Shown one piece after another: positions 1 to 9,654 of a DNA stretch of 64,000 nucleotides. The notes beneath the pieces are model-generated. The model made no database searches and had not been told where the DNA came from. It was given only the letters and a program-made list of their open reading frames with translations. Source of the stretch: Paenibacillus sp. FSL H7-0326. Lineage in GTDB: Bacteria; Bacillota; Bacilli; Paenibacillales; Paenibacillaceae. The translations under genes were made by a program, and so were the position numbers. Location of the stretch: positions 620,001 to 684,000 of the forward strand of contig NZ_MPVN01000002.1 of assembly GCF_001955535.1 (NCBI RefSeq). Direction: 5' to 3'. Numbering within the stretch: the stretch's first letter is position 1; every line of letters begins with the position of its first letter.

Positions 1-503
1 GAGCCGGTCTGCGTAATCGTCGTCGAGGTCACGGCACGAGCGATTCCGAAATCTGTAACTTTGACCCTTCCATTTTTGCCTATCAGAATATTATGCGGCT
101 TGATATCGCGGTGAATAATTTGATTATGATGGGCATGATCCAGTGCATCCGCAATCTGTGCAGCAATTCTGACAGCTTCATCGACTTGAAGCGGTGCACG
201 TTCTTTTATAATTTCATTCAGATTCTGACCTTCGATATACTCCATCACGATGTAATGGATGTCTTCTTCCTGACCTACATCATAGATACTAACTACATTC
301 GGATGAGACAAGGATGCAGCCGATTGGGCTTCTCGTCTAAACCGACGAATAAACTCGTCATCATGAACGAATTGCTGACGAAGCACCTTGATAGCAACAT
401 TACGTCCGAGCAAAATATCGTGCGCTTTGTATACCAGGGCCATTCCGCCTCCGCCGACGCGCTCAATCACTTCATAACGTCCGCTCAGCTGATGTCCGAT
501 CAT
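1..503 (-). CDS. prkC: Serine/threonine protein kinase PrkC, N-terminal part (cut by window edge)
   Basis: Membrane Hanks-type Ser/Thr kinase of Gram-positive bacteria, responding to muropeptides and phosphorylating translation and cell-wall proteins. About 167 N-terminal residues are visible. They include a glycine-rich loop (GGGGMA), the catalytic loop HRDIKPHN and the DFG metal-binding motif in TDFGIAR, followed by the start of the activation segment (TSTTITQTG). The membrane segment and PASTA repeats expected further on lie outside the window. The ATG overlaps the stop of the upstream phosphatase gene as ATGA, so the two are translationally coupled. This is the usual prpC-prkC pairing, and the phosphatase should reverse the kinase. 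The family call is firm; the length is unknown. Confidence 0.95.
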   Translation of the reverse strand, partial: MIGHQLSGRYEVIERVGGGGMALVYKAHDILLGRNVAIKVLRQQFVHDDEFIRRFRREAQSAASLSHPNVVSIYDVGQEEDIHYIVMEYIEGQNLNEIIKERAPLQVDEAVRIAAQIADALDHAHHNQIIHRDIKPHNILIGKNGRVKVTDFGIARAVTSTTITQTG

Positions 504-1282
504 GATTCAACCCCCTCTTCAACAACACTTAAAGGGCCCGCTGGCATTTCAAATAAAGCAACCGTAATATTATCGTCCCCTCCGGCCAGGAGTGCGAGCT
601 GCAGCAGCCTGTCTGCCCGTTCAGACAAAGGCAGATCCGATTGCCCGATCACGGTTGCCATCTGCACACTGCTGACCAGGTTGCTTAAGCCATCACTGCA
701 GAGCATAATTACATCCCCGGCTTCCAGAATGACAGGGTACAGATCCACAGACACATCCTCATCCGTTCCAAGCGCTCGGGTAACGACATTTTTGAGCGGA
801 TGTACATGCGTCTCTTCTTCACTGATCTGACCATTCTTGTACAGCTCATTAACTAATGTATGATCATCTGTCAATTGAACGACCTTATCGCCTGTTATCT
901 TGTAAGCACGGCTGTCGCCAATATGGCCAATAATGCCGGAAGCATTACTCATAAGGAGCGCAACGACGGTTGTCCCCATGTTGTGCAGCTTCTCATCCCC
1001 AGCCGCTGTACGATAGATGACTTCATTCGCGTGCAGAATGGCATCGCTCAGCGCAGCACTCAGCGATGCCTCTGACAAACCGGGCTCAAGCACCGAGAGG
1101 TCATCGGATACCGTTTCTACAGCCAGTCTGCTTGCTGTATCCCCGGCAAGATGTCCGCCCATACCGTCTGCGACAATACCTAATATATATCCCTGATCCA
1201 GATGCCTTATCCAGGCGGAATCTTCATTTACCGAACGAACTCGTCCTACGTGACTCACATGCACTGTATTCATCACAGTCAT
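500..1282 (-). CDS. prpC: PP2C-family protein phosphatase PrpC (Stp1)
   Basis: Mn2+-dependent Ser/Thr phosphatase of the PPM/PP2C family that dephosphorylates PrkC and its targets in the cytoplasm. Of 260 residues, the N-terminal part shows the typical VRSVNEDS and [11 protein letters not shown] metal-binding motifs. GHIGDSRAY lies mid-protein, and SDGLSNLV and GGDDNITV lie toward the C-terminus. The length matches the family (about 250). The gene follows rlmN by 9 nt and overlaps prkC by 4 nt. GAGGTGAGG precedes the chosen ATG closely; a second in-frame ATG three codons later is an equally plausible start. Confidence 0.95.
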   Translation of the reverse strand: MTVMNTVHVSHVGRVRSVNEDSAWIRHLDQGYILGIVADGMGGHLAGDTASRLAVETVSDDLSVLEPGLSEASLSAALSDAILHANEVIYRTAAGDEKLHNMGTTVVALLMSNASGIIGHIGDSRAYKITGDKVVQLTDDHTLVNELYKNGQISEEETHVHPLKNVVTRALGTDEDVSVDLYPVILEAGDVIMLCSDGLSNLVSSVQMATVIGQSDLPLSERADRLLQLALLAGGDDNITVALFEMPAGPLSVVEEGVES

Positions 1283-1291
1283 ATCCTCACC

Positions 1292-2344
1292 TCAAGCTTC
1301 CTTGTGCTTCTCCATATGCTTCGCACGCAGCTGACCACAAGCGGCTGCGATATCATGACCCTGCTCTCTGCGGATTGTTACATTAACTCCATGATCAGCG
1401 AGGATACGCTGGAACTGGAATATATCCTTGCGAGCTGTTCTGATATATTTACGCTCCGGCACATAGTTTACCGGGATCAGATTGACATGGCACAGCATGT
1501 CCTTCAGAACACCCGCAAGCTCTTCGGCATGCTCCGGCTGATCGTTAACGCCGCCGATCAAGGCATATTCGAAGGTAATGCGTCGTCCTGTTTTGCCTTG
1601 GTAATAGCGAAGGGACTCCATTACATCATCAAATGGGAACCGGCGGTTAACAGGCATCAGCTTCGAACGCAGCTTATCATTCGGTGCATGGATGGAGATA
1701 GCCAGGTTAATCTGGGTGTCCTCATCAGCAAATTTATAAATATTTGGAACAATACCGCTTGTCGACACTGTGATATGACGCTGACCAATATTCAGACCTT
1801 TCTCGTGAATCATCGTTCTAAGAAACTTCATCGTCTCATCGTAGTTCTCAAATGGCTCACCCGTACCCATAATGACGATACTGCTCACACGTTCATTGCG
1901 TTCATCCAGTATTTGCTGGGAGCGCACGACTTGAGCAATAATCTCACCAGCAGTCAGGTTCCGCTTCAAACCGCCCAGTGTAGAGGCGCAAAAAGTACAG
2001 CCGACTCTGCAGCCGACCTGTGTCGTCACACATACACTGTTGCCATAGTTATGCTTCATAATGACCGTCTCAATTGCGTGGTCATCATGCAGTCCGAACA
2101 GAAACTTTACTGTGCCGTCCTTGGACTCAAACTTCGTAATTTCCGAAAGCGTCACGAATTGAAACTGATCATCTAGCTTCTCGCGTAAAGCTTTCGAGAG
2201 ATTTGTCATTTCTGAAAAATCATTCACTCTCTTTACATAAACCCAATCGTAGATTTGAGCAGCACGAAACTTCGGCTCCCCATTCTCGACTGCCCACTGC
2301 TCTAACTCTTCGAGCGTGTAATCATATATAAAAGGCTTTGTCAT
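1292..2344 (-). CDS. rlmN: Dual-specificity 23S rRNA/tRNA adenine-C2 methyltransferase RlmN
   Basis: Radical-SAM methyltransferase that methylates C2 of A2503 in 23S rRNA and of A37 in some tRNAs. The [4Fe-4S] motif CxxxCxxC is seen as CRVGCTFC, and the second catalytic cysteine lies in the C-terminal AAACGQLR. An N-terminal accessory domain ([13 protein letters not shown]) precedes the radical-SAM barrel. The frame is open further upstream. The ATG at 2344 is preferred because AGGTG lies about 8 nt ahead of it and a possible extended -10 sits between the upstream ATGs and this one. This start gives 350 residues, close to the roughly 360 of homologues. It leads a distal sub-operon with prpC and prkC. 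Confidence 0.95.
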   Translation of the reverse strand: MTKPFIYDYTLEELEQWAVENGEPKFRAAQIYDWVYVKRVNDFSEMTNLSKALREKLDDQFQFVTLSEITKFESKDGTVKFLFGLHDDHAIETVIMKHNYGNSVCVTTQVGCRVGCTFCASTLGGLKRNLTAGEIIAQVVRSQQILDERNERVSSIVIMGTGEPFENYDETMKFLRTMIHEKGLNIGQRHITVSTSGIVPNIYKFADEDTQINLAISIHAPNDKLRSKLMPVNRRFPFDDVMESLRYYQGKTGRRITFEYALIGGVNDQPEHAEELAGVLKDMLCHVNLIPVNYVPERKYIRTARKDIFQFQRILADHGVNVTIRREQGHDIAAACGQLRAKHMEKHKEA

Positions 2345-2403
2345 TTCATTCACACCTGTTCTTTCCAATTGATCTATAGACATATTATTTCTCATTCTAC
2401 CCA

Positions 2404-2412
2404 TTTTAGCAC
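2404..2412 (-). promoter_or_regulatory. Possible extended -10 promoter before rlmN
   Basis: On the minus strand TGCTAAAAT fits an extended -10 (TGnTAtAAT, one mismatch). No convincing -35 lies 16-18 nt upstream. Transcription would begin near 2397, downstream of the alternative upstream ATGs of rlmN, which supports the start chosen at 2344. It follows the terminator-like hairpin after rsmB. Confidence 0.35.
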
Positions 2413-2457
2413 ATAATTCAGTATTCATCTATGCAGGTCTTTATGCCGGCAACTGCA

Positions 2458-2491
2458 AAAAGCCGCCAATACCTGACGGTGACTGGCGGCA
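2458..2491 (-). terminator. Rho-independent terminator after rsmB
   Basis: On the minus strand the stem GCCGCCA/TGGCGGC with a 15-nt loop is followed by TTTTT. It lies between the rsmB stop and rlmN inside the long minus-strand run, so it probably lowers or ends transcription before rlmN-prpC-prkC. Confidence 0.75.
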
Positions 2492-2513
2492 GTCTTGTTA
2501 TTGATCCACTTTT

Positions 2514-3962
2514 TTACGATGTTTCTACCCTTGTCAATCTTGCAATATAGAATCCGTCGCTATGAAACTGGTGAGGCAAAATTTGAATTCCGTACTCATC
2601 CAATATGGCAGAGTGCCGCAGCTCTTCTCTCAGCGACAGATGACCTGCAGGGGCAAATTGATCGTTCTCCTTCAAGAATCGTTCCACGACACCGCCATTC
2701 TCAGCATGCTCTGTCGTACAAGTACTGTACACAAGCGTGCCTCCAGGCTTCAACAGCTTGGATACACGGCTTAGCAGCTCATATTGCAGCGCACTGATGG
2801 CTTCAACATCCTCTGGGGATTTGGTCCACCTAAGGTCCGGCTTTCTGCGAATAACCCCAAATCCAGAGCAAGGTGCATCGAGCAATATGCGGTCAAACGA
2901 AGCTTCCTTGTAGTTGGAAGCCAGATCAAGCGCATCATGGCATACGGTCTCAATACAGGCGAGCCCCAGCCTTTCCGCTTGTCTATGAATAAGCTCTACT
3001 TTGTGAGGATGAATGTCATTAGCAATAATACGGCCTTGATCCTCCATCTTCTCACCCATATGCGAGGTCTTGCCTCCGGGTGCAGCACAGCAGTCCAGGA
3101 CGGTCATGCCTGGCTTCGGGTCCACCGCTCCGGCCACAAGCATGGAGCTCTCATCCTGTACAGAGAGCATCCCTTCCTTGTACCAGTCGGTAAGAGCCAT
3201 ATTCCCCCCGCTCTTGACGATAATCCCATCATCACTGAGAAGAGAAGGCTCCACAACAAGTCCTTCCTCCTGCATCTCTTGAATTAGCTTAATTCTCGAG
3301 ATCATGGTCGTATTCACCCGAACACTGACCGGAGGTGCCTCGTTATTGGCGATACACATCGCTTCAGCTTCCTGCTCTCCATATTGTGAGATCCAGCGCT
3401 GAACGAGCCACTCTGGATGGGAGTGCATCAGTGCGATGCGTTCTGCGGCAGGAAGGCTGTCTGGAATTGTCAGCTTGTCCCTGTTTCTCAGAATATTGCG
3501 CAGCACACCGTTCACCATTCCGGAAATACCCTGATGGCCTTTGCGCTTGGCGATATTTACCGCTTCACTTACCGCCGCATGATCCGGCACGCGGTCCAAA
3601 TATAGAATTTGATACAGACTCAGCCGAAGCAGACTGCGAACCCAGGGCTGAAGCTTGGCAAGTCCTTTGGCTACATAGGATTCAAGATAGTAATCCAATG
3701 TCTTTTGACGGGCAATGGTGCCATATACCAGCTCCGTGGCTAGTCCCGTATCAGCAGGGGTGAGATTGGCCTGTTTCAACACTTGATTCAGAAGCAGATT
3801 GCTGTAGGCTCCTTCCTGTTCAACCGCAGCCAAGACTTGAAGCGCCGCTTCTCTGCTGGATACCTTGCGCTTACTAGAAGCTGCAGACTTAGCACCGCTC
3901 TTCTCTCTACCCTTATTGGATGTATTGCCAAGACGCGGATTATTGTTGTCTCCTGACTTCAC
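2514..3962 (-). CDS. rsmB: 16S rRNA cytosine(967)-C5-methyltransferase RsmB
   Basis: SAM-dependent RNA methyltransferase making m5C967 in 16S rRNA. Of 482 residues, about 1-30 are a charged tail and about 35-165 a NusB-like RNA-binding domain. The catalytic Rossmann domain follows, with the SAM site LDCCAAPGGKTSH, the PCSG motif (DAPCSGFG) and the second catalytic cysteine in YSTCTTEH. The start is GTG, overlapping the fmt stop as GTGA, so translation is probably coupled to fmt. The fmt-rsmB order is the same as in B. subtilis. No irregularity was seen. Confidence 0.95.
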   Translation of the reverse strand: MKSGDNNNPRLGNTSNKGREKSGAKSAASSKRKVSSREAALQVLAAVEQEGAYSNLLLNQVLKQANLTPADTGLATELVYGTIARQKTLDYYLESYVAKGLAKLQPWVRSLLRLSLYQILYLDRVPDHAAVSEAVNIAKRKGHQGISGMVNGVLRNILRNRDKLTIPDSLPAAERIALMHSHPEWLVQRWISQYGEQEAEAMCIANNEAPPVSVRVNTTMISRIKLIQEMQEEGLVVEPSLLSDDGIIVKSGGNMALTDWYKEGMLSVQDESSMLVAGAVDPKPGMTVLDCCAAPGGKTSHMGEKMEDQGRIIANDIHPHKVELIHRQAERLGLACIETVCHDALDLASNYKEASFDRILLDAPCSGFGVIRRKPDLRWTKSPEDVEAISALQYELLSRVSKLLKPGGTLVYSTCTTEHAENGGVVERFLKENDQFAPAGHLSLREELRHSAILDEYGIQILPHQFHSDGFYIARLTRVETS

Positions 3963-4921
3963 TTCAGCACCGTCCCTGCTGTGAGCGATCCGCCGCGGGC
4001 AAAATCACCGGCAGCCATCGCCTTCTTACCGGCAGGCTGCACCTCTGACAGCCACAGAGAGCCGTCGCCTGTCTTCACTTCAATGCCAAGCTTGGACATC
4101 CCAAGCACCGTTCCGGGCTCTGCATTCTTGCTGGCATTTGATGCTTGAAGGTAAGGCTCTGGTAGCTTGGAAGGATTGATAGTACCCCAGACTTTGAATA
4201 CCTGCTCGTCCCATAATGTAAATCCTCCAGAGTATGGAGTAAGCCCCCGTACCTGGTCATAAATTTGACGTGATTGACGAGACCAGTCGATCTTCTCATC
4301 CTCTCGGGATAGGTTCTTCGCATAAGTTGCCTCATCCTCCTTCTGAGGAGTGGCCTGCACTTTTCCCTTAGTCAGATTGGGCATCTCGCGTATCAGCAGC
4401 TCTGCTCCAGCAAGGCTGAGCTTCTCAAACATCGTACCTGAAGTATCCTCATCCTCAATTGCGACCTCTACCCTAGAGATCATATCACCGGTATCTAGAC
4501 CTTCAGCCATGTACATCAGCGTTACTCCCGTAACCTTCTCACCATTCATGATCGAACGCTGGATCGGTGCACCTCCCCGATATTTCGGCAGTAACGATCC
4601 ATGCACGTTAACACATCCGTACTGAGGCATATCGAGCACGGATTTCGGCAAGATTTGTCCAAAGGCCGCAGTAACAATGAGATCCGGCTTCCATTTGGCA
4701 AGCTCTGCTACAGATTCTTCATTACGAAGCCTTGCCGGCTGAAACACGGGAATACCGTGCTTCAGCGCAGCTTCTTTGACCGGAGGCGGTGTCAGAACCT
4801 TTTTTCGTCCTTGAGGTTTATCCGGCTGAGTCACTACAAGGCTGATGCTGTATCCTTCCTCAAGCAGTCTCTCAAGTGAAGGCACAGCAAAGGCCGGTGT
4901 TCCCATAAAAACGATGTTCAT
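3959..4921 (-). CDS. fmt: Methionyl-tRNA formyltransferase
   Basis: Transfers a formyl group from 10-formyl-THF to Met-tRNAi, enabling bacterial translation initiation. The N-terminal formyltransferase domain starts MNIVFMGTPAFAVPSL. The SLLPKYRGGAPIQ segment contains the catalytic His/Asn region (VHGSLLP), followed by GVTLMYMAEGLDTGD. The C-terminal OB-like domain is present. An in-frame ATG lies two codons upstream, but AGGAGGT abuts it directly, whereas the ATG at 4921 has a 6-nt spacing. The protein is therefore 320 residues, normal for the family. It lies 12 nt after def and overlaps rsmB. Confidence 0.96.
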   Translation of the reverse strand: MNIVFMGTPAFAVPSLERLLEEGYSISLVVTQPDKPQGRKKVLTPPPVKEAALKHGIPVFQPARLRNEESVAELAKWKPDLIVTAAFGQILPKSVLDMPQYGCVNVHGSLLPKYRGGAPIQRSIMNGEKVTGVTLMYMAEGLDTGDMISRVEVAIEDEDTSGTMFEKLSLAGAELLIREMPNLTKGKVQATPQKEDEATYAKNLSREDEKIDWSRQSRQIYDQVRGLTPYSGGFTLWDEQVFKVWGTINPSKLPEPYLQASNASKNAEPGTVLGMSKLGIEVKTGDGSLWLSEVQPAGKKAMAAGDFARGGSLTAGTVLK

Positions 4922-4933
4922 TTCCATACCTCC

Positions 4934-5416
4934 TTATTTACCGCGGTTCGGTTCAGCTCCGATTTCATACACTTTTTCTGCGAGATCTGTAAACAAAACA
5001 CCATTGAGATGATCGATCTCATGCTGGAACGCTCTCGCGAACAAACCACTGCCCGTAACCGTAAATTCTTTGCCATCGCGGTCAAGACCCTTTACTGTTA
5101 CCGTTTCAGCTCTGCGGACATCTCCGTTGTAGCCTGGAATGCTCAGACAGCCCTCCGGTCCAAATTGCTCTCCTTCCGAGCTTACAATCTCAGGGTTGAT
5201 CATTTTGATCAAACCGTGATCATCGCCAACATCGACTACGATAAGCCGCTTCAAGATGCCGACCTGCGGTGCAGCAAGACCTACACCATCCGCATCATAC
5301 ATTGTCTCCGCCATATCATCGAGCAGTTTTTGAACATTAGGTGTAATCTTCGTTACTTCCTTGGCTACCTTGTGCAATACCTCATCCGGCTCTTTTACAA
5401 TCAATCGAATTGACAT
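4934..5416 (-). CDS. def: Peptide deformylase
   Basis: Removes the N-formyl group from nascent proteins, reversing the effect of the adjacent fmt product. All three metal-site motifs are present: GVGLAAPQVG, EGCLSIPG (metal-binding Cys) and QHEIDHLNG (HExxDH). The ATG at 5416 (MSIRLIV) has an AGGAAGGTG site at 9 nt. An upstream GTG in the same frame lies within that site and is rejected. The product is 160 residues. The EGCLSIPG form and length suggest type 1-like rather than the larger type 2 enzymes with an insertion. Confidence 0.96.
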   Translation of the reverse strand: MSIRLIVKEPDEVLHKVAKEVTKITPNVQKLLDDMAETMYDADGVGLAAPQVGILKRLIVVDVGDDHGLIKMINPEIVSSEGEQFGPEGCLSIPGYNGDVRRAETVTVKGLDRDGKEFTVTGSGLFARAFQHEIDHLNGVLFTDLAEKVYEIGAEPNRGK

Positions 5417-5508
5417 GCTGCTAAACACCTTCCTATGAACGTAATCATTTCAGGATTGAATCATCCTGCGTCATGTTAAATTATATGGTTTAAAATCCCG
5501 ATCCTGAA

Positions 5509-8073
5509 CTACATCAGCATCTGTGGATCGACATCAAGGCTTATAAGCAAATCCTTACCCTGAAAATCCTGTTCCATCTTCCTCGCCATATTTTTGACAA
5601 GGCCGATGGCATCAATTTCCCCACGCCATTTTATCATACATTGAAACCTGTATCTATTTTTTAATCGCGGCATGGGCGAGGCAACCGGACCCAGCACATC
5701 AAATGCATCAGAACTGAACCGATCCAGACTGCCGAGCAGCCCCATCTTCTGCGCCTGCTCCTTGAGAAGTCTCGTGTAATTCTCCGCTGCCCTTACAAGA
5801 ACAGGAAGCTGCTCATGAGAGAACGTCACCAGGATCAGCCGGCAGTACGGCGGATACTGCAGAGCGCGCCTGTGACCCAGTTCATCCTTGATAAATGAGA
5901 GATAATCATGGCTTCCTGCATGCACTATGGAATAATGATCCGGTGTATAGGACTGTACGAACACCTCTCCTGGCAGCTGATGACGGCCCGCACGGCCTGC
6001 AACCTGAGTCAGCAGCTGAAATGTTTTCTCAGCCGCTCTAAAATCAGGCAGATTCAGCGCTGAATCTGCGGTGATCACACCCACCAGCGTCACATCCGGA
6101 AAATCAAGGCCTTTGGCCACCATCTGTGTTCCAAGCAATATATCTGCCTTCTTCTCGCGAAAAGCTTTGAGCAGCTTCTCGTGGGACCCTTTTTCAGTCG
6201 TGGTGTCCACATCCATCCGAATGACCCGCACGCCAGGAAACAGCTTCGCCAGCTCTTCCTCTACGCGCTGAGTCCCCGTGCCAAAATATCGGATATGCTC
6301 GCTGCCGCAATCCGGACAAATCTGGGGAGCCGTTTCCGCATAACCGCAGTAGTGACATCTCAAATTGTTGCTTCGCTGGTGATACGTAAGAGAAATATCG
6401 CACTCTGGACAGCTTGCCACATAGCCGCAGCTGCGGCACATCACAAAGGTTGAGTAACCCCGGCGGTTCAAGAGAAGCACCGTCTGCTCTCCGCGTTCAA
6501 TCCGCTCGGCAATTCCTTGGTGCAGAGCTCTGCTGAACATCGACCGATTCCCGTCTTTCAGCTCCTCCCTCATGTCAATGATCCGTACCTTCGGAAGCTC
6601 ATTGCCCAATGCACGATAGTTCATCTCCATGAGAACCGGAGCAAATTCATCACTAGCTTGTGACCTGGCAGCATAGTAGCTCTCAAGCGATGGCGTGGCC
6701 GAGCCTAAAATAACGGCTGCTCCATGCTGTTTGGAGCGTTCCACCGCTACATCTCTTGCATGATATTTCGGCGTCTCCTCCTGCTTATAGGAGGTCTCAT
6801 GCTCTTCATCAATGATGATCAGTCCCAGCTGATCGAACGGAGCAAACACAGCAGATCGGGCACCGATCGCCACCTTGACCTTACCCTCACGGATTTTGCG
6901 CCATTCATCATATCGCTCTCCGCCCGATAACCTGCTGTGCATGACGGCAACCTGGTCACCAAAACGCCCCTTGAATCTTTCAACCATCTGCGGTGTAAGT
7001 GAAATCTCTGGAACGAGCACAATCGCCTGACGATTCTGCTTAATGCAGCGCTGAATCGCTTGCAGATATACTTCCGTCTTGCCGCTGCCTGTTACACCAT
7101 GCAGCAGAAATACACCTTGCTCACGTTCATCTAACTGTCTTGCAATCCGATCATAGACGGCCTGCTGTTCCAATGTGAGCGGAAGCGGCTCGGTTGGCTT
7201 GAAATCACGTCCACGGTATGGATCGCGGAACACTTCCACTTCAGAGATCGAGATTAAGCCCTTGTCTTCAAGCCCTTTCACTGTGGCGGCAGATACTTGA
7301 AGTGCAGACAGCACGTCTTTAAGCGGCATGGGAAGAAGCTCCTTCGCTTCGAGCAAAAAAGACAAGACCTCTTTCTGCCGTTTCCCTTTAGCCGGGAAGT
7401 CAGCAAGCGCGTCCTCAGCCTCTTGCTCACTTACAGCAAGATAGACCGCCTTCAGCATCTTCTTCTGCAGCTTGTCCTTGATCATCTGTTCCTCATGCAG
7501 AATGCCGCTGCGAATTAAACGCTTGATTTCCTTAGAATGATCCGGATACCGATCACTTAGATGATCAAGTGTCACTTGTTCCTTGCTCCGTACATATCGG
7601 ATGATTACATCCTGGATGGACACATTCTCCGGTGAATCCGGCATAGCAAATAATACAGGGCCGTCGCTCGAAGCCTGAGATTCTTGCACGGTCTGCTCCT
7701 CTAATGATTCAAACCCTTCCGAAACAGAAATATAACGCTTGGATTTACCCTTCAGCGCAGTCGGAATCATGACCTGTAAGGCCATAATCGCACTGCAGGC
7801 GTAATGCCGGCTCATCCATCTTCCAAGCTCCACCAGATCTGGCGACAGCGGTGGAACCAGGTCCAAGAGTTCGGCAATTGGCTTCAGCTTAAAATCTGTG
7901 TTTACTGCCTCTTCCAGCCCGACGACAAAGCCCTGAACCGTTCGATGTCCAAAAGGCACCCCGACACGACTTCCTATCTCTACCCAGCCCTTAAGCGATT
8001 CCGGAATCAAGTAATCAAAAGTGCGGTCCACGTCTTTGGCAGGCACGTCTACTATCACTTTTGCTATATTCAC
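5509..8073 (-). CDS. priA: Primosomal replication-restart helicase PriA
   Basis: 3'-5' DNA helicase that recognises stalled forks and reloads the replisome. Of 854 residues, the N-terminal part is the DNA-binding region. The ATPase core has Walker A GVTGSGKTEV, the DEEH box and motif III GSATPSLES. A zinc-binding insertion is rich in CxxC pairs (CRSCG, CPEC, CHYC, CPDC). Helicase domain 2 (GTQMVAKGLDFP, QVAGRAGR) and a C-terminal domain follow. Start GTG is chosen because GGAGG lies 10 nt upstream and the gene then begins 4 nt after coaBC. ATG starts overlapping coaBC are possible but less well placed. Somewhat longer than B. subtilis PriA (about 805). Confidence 0.95.
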   Translation of the reverse strand: MNIAKVIVDVPAKDVDRTFDYLIPESLKGWVEIGSRVGVPFGHRTVQGFVVGLEEAVNTDFKLKPIAELLDLVPPLSPDLVELGRWMSRHYACSAIMALQVMIPTALKGKSKRYISVSEGFESLEEQTVQESQASSDGPVLFAMPDSPENVSIQDVIIRYVRSKEQVTLDHLSDRYPDHSKEIKRLIRSGILHEEQMIKDKLQKKMLKAVYLAVSEQEAEDALADFPAKGKRQKEVLSFLLEAKELLPMPLKDVLSALQVSAATVKGLEDKGLISISEVEVFRDPYRGRDFKPTEPLPLTLEQQAVYDRIARQLDEREQGVFLLHGVTGSGKTEVYLQAIQRCIKQNRQAIVLVPEISLTPQMVERFKGRFGDQVAVMHSRLSGGERYDEWRKIREGKVKVAIGARSAVFAPFDQLGLIIIDEEHETSYKQEETPKYHARDVAVERSKQHGAAVILGSATPSLESYYAARSQASDEFAPVLMEMNYRALGNELPKVRIIDMREELKDGNRSMFSRALHQGIAERIERGEQTVLLLNRRGYSTFVMCRSCGYVASCPECDISLTYHQRSNNLRCHYCGYAETAPQICPDCGSEHIRYFGTGTQRVEEELAKLFPGVRVIRMDVDTTTEKGSHEKLLKAFREKKADILLGTQMVAKGLDFPDVTLVGVITADSALNLPDFRAAEKTFQLLTQVAGRAGRHQLPGEVFVQSYTPDHYSIVHAGSHDYLSFIKDELGHRRALQYPPYCRLILVTFSHEQLPVLVRAAENYTRLLKEQAQKMGLLGSLDRFSSDAFDVLGPVASPMPRLKNRYRFQCMIKWRGEIDAIGLVKNMARKMEQDFQGKDLLISLDVDPQMLM

Positions 8074-8077
8074 AAGC

Positions 8078-9289
8078 TCACTTCCTCCCATCCATTCGGG
8101 AGGCTGCAATCAGCAGTACTTGCCGTGCTACTTCTTCTTTGGCCGTCACAGGTATTTCCTTGACCAAGCCCTGCTTGTCAAAAATCTTAACTGCATTCGT
8201 ATCTGTCCCGAATCCAACACCCTCTTGAGTGACATCATTAGCCACGATCAGATCCGCATTTTTACGTTCGAGCTTAGATGCTGCATGCAGCTCCAGGTCA
8301 TTCGTTTCCGCCGCAAACCCGATTAAGAATTGATGTGTTTTGGCTTTTCCCAGTGCTTCGAGAATATCAACCGTCTTGACGAGCTCCAGCGTGAGCGTCT
8401 CGCCGCTCTTCTTAATCTTCTGCTTCGCGGCCTCCATCGGACGATAGTCAGCAACCGCAGCTGCCTTAACAACGATATCGCTCTGTTCCCAACGCTCAAA
8501 TACTGCCTGATGCATATCATCTGCAGACTGAACTGGAACGACAGTTATTCCTTCTGGGTACTTGACCTGCATATTAGCTGCAATTAACGTGACCTCTGCG
8601 CCCATGTCCTTAGCTGTTTTGGCAAAAGCAACTCCCATCTTACCCGAGGAATCATTGGTAATGTATCTTACCGGGTCAATTCGCTCAATGGTACCGCCTG
8701 CAGTAACTACCATTTTTTTGCCTAAGAGGGGCTTGCCTGCTTCTTCCTCACCAAAAAAACGCTCGATGACATCCACAATGGTCTCAGGCTCCTCGAGCCG
8801 TCCTTTTCCGACATACCCACAGGCAAGCTGTCCTACCCCCGGCTCGATAAAATGCACACCACGTGAATATAACGTATTCATGTTATGGATCACGGCAGGA
8901 TGCTCATACATGTGTACATTCATGGCAGGCGCGACCATTACCGGCGCTGTCGTTGCCAGCAATGTCGTTGTCAGCATATCATCTGCAAGTCCATGAGCCA
9001 TCTTGGCAATCACATTCGCGGTTGCGGGTGCAACAAGGACCAGATCTGCTGTATCCGCTAGGTTTATATGTGAGACAACGGATGCATCACGTTCATCAAA
9101 GGTATCTGTATATACCGGATTTCGTGATAATGACTGTAGGGTCAGCTCTGTAATGAACTCCTTGGCGGATGCCGTCATGATGACGTGTACCTCTGCTCCC
9201 TTCTGGACGAGCTTACTAGTCAGCGCAGCGGCCTTATAAGCTGCAATCCCTCCTGAAACACCGAGCACAATTTTTTTACCGTTCAGCAT
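8078..9289 (-). CDS. coaBC: Bifunctional phosphopantothenoylcysteine decarboxylase/phosphopantothenate-cysteine ligase
   Basis: Carries out two consecutive steps of coenzyme A synthesis. The N-terminal CoaC flavodoxin-like domain (about 1-180) has GVSGGIAAYKA, the catalytic histidine in VSHINLAD, the PATANV segment and PAMNVHMYEHP. The C-terminal CoaB domain has GGTIERIDPVRYITNDSSGKMG and the nucleotide/substrate segments KAAAVADYRP and VANDV. At 403 residues this is normal for the fused form. A GGGGGAG site precedes the ATG. It lies between rpoZ and priA as in B. subtilis. Confidence 0.96.
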   Translation of the reverse strand: MLNGKKIVLGVSGGIAAYKAAALTSKLVQKGAEVHVIMTASAKEFITELTLQSLSRNPVYTDTFDERDASVVSHINLADTADLVLVAPATANVIAKMAHGLADDMLTTTLLATTAPVMVAPAMNVHMYEHPAVIHNMNTLYSRGVHFIEPGVGQLACGYVGKGRLEEPETIVDVIERFFGEEEAGKPLLGKKMVVTAGGTIERIDPVRYITNDSSGKMGVAFAKTAKDMGAEVTLIAANMQVKYPEGITVVPVQSADDMHQAVFERWEQSDIVVKAAAVADYRPMEAAKQKIKKSGETLTLELVKTVDILEALGKAKTHQFLIGFAAETNDLELHAASKLERKNADLIVANDVTQEGVGFGTDTNAVKIFDKQGLVKEIPVTAKEEVARQVLLIAASRMDGRK

Positions 9290-9341
9290 ATGCGCTCCCC
9301 CTGTTCTGATTAAGATTTGGGACTCGAATTACGCGTCTAAA

Positions 9342-9368
9342 GAAAAAAATAACAACCTTGCGGTTGTC
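9342..9368 (-). terminator. Hairpin with T-run between rpoZ and coaBC
   Basis: Minus strand: ACAACC-gcaa-GGTTGT stem followed by TATTTTTTT. This is a short intrinsic terminator or attenuator inside the operon, about 50 nt upstream of coaBC. It should make coaBC and downstream genes only partly dependent on the yicC promoter. Confidence 0.6.
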
Positions 9369-9410
9369 ACTTTTATCATAGCTGTACCTTATTCGTATTT
9401 CGCGTATAGG

Positions 9411-9644
9411 TTATGACTGGCTGTCTTGTTGTTCTGCTTCGTCTTCGTCATGACCTTTCTCCACACGTACAAAATCACCATAGATCTCTTCAAGTGCAAT
9501 ACCGACTTGCTTATGGGATTTCGGATTTCTGAGTTCGGATTTCTCACCTTCACGCAGCTGTCTGGCGCGTCTTGAAGCTGCAACCACCAGAGAGTATTTA
9601 CTGTCTACCTTGTTCATCATTTCATCAATAGATGGATATAGCAT
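9411..9644 (-). CDS. rpoZ: RNA polymerase omega subunit
   Basis: Small subunit that chaperones beta-prime assembly into RNA polymerase. Of 77 residues, the conserved core is MLYPSIDEMMNKVDSKYSLVV followed by AASRRARQLREGE. It ends in an acidic, glutamine-containing tail. GAGGAG lies 6 nt before the ATG. It is 10 nt downstream of gmk, the usual gmk-rpoZ arrangement. Confidence 0.95.
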   Translation of the reverse strand: MLYPSIDEMMNKVDSKYSLVVAASRRARQLREGEKSELRNPKSHKQVGIALEEIYGDFVRVEKGHDEDEAEQQDSQS

Positions 9645-9654
9645 GGAGCACTCC

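Noticed and set aside
1202..2176. Long plus-strand open frame (324 codons) opposite rlmN
   Set aside because: It lies wholly on the antisense of rlmN, starts without a ribosome site, and reads as low-similarity cysteine/histidine-rich sequence typical of a reverse-frame shadow.
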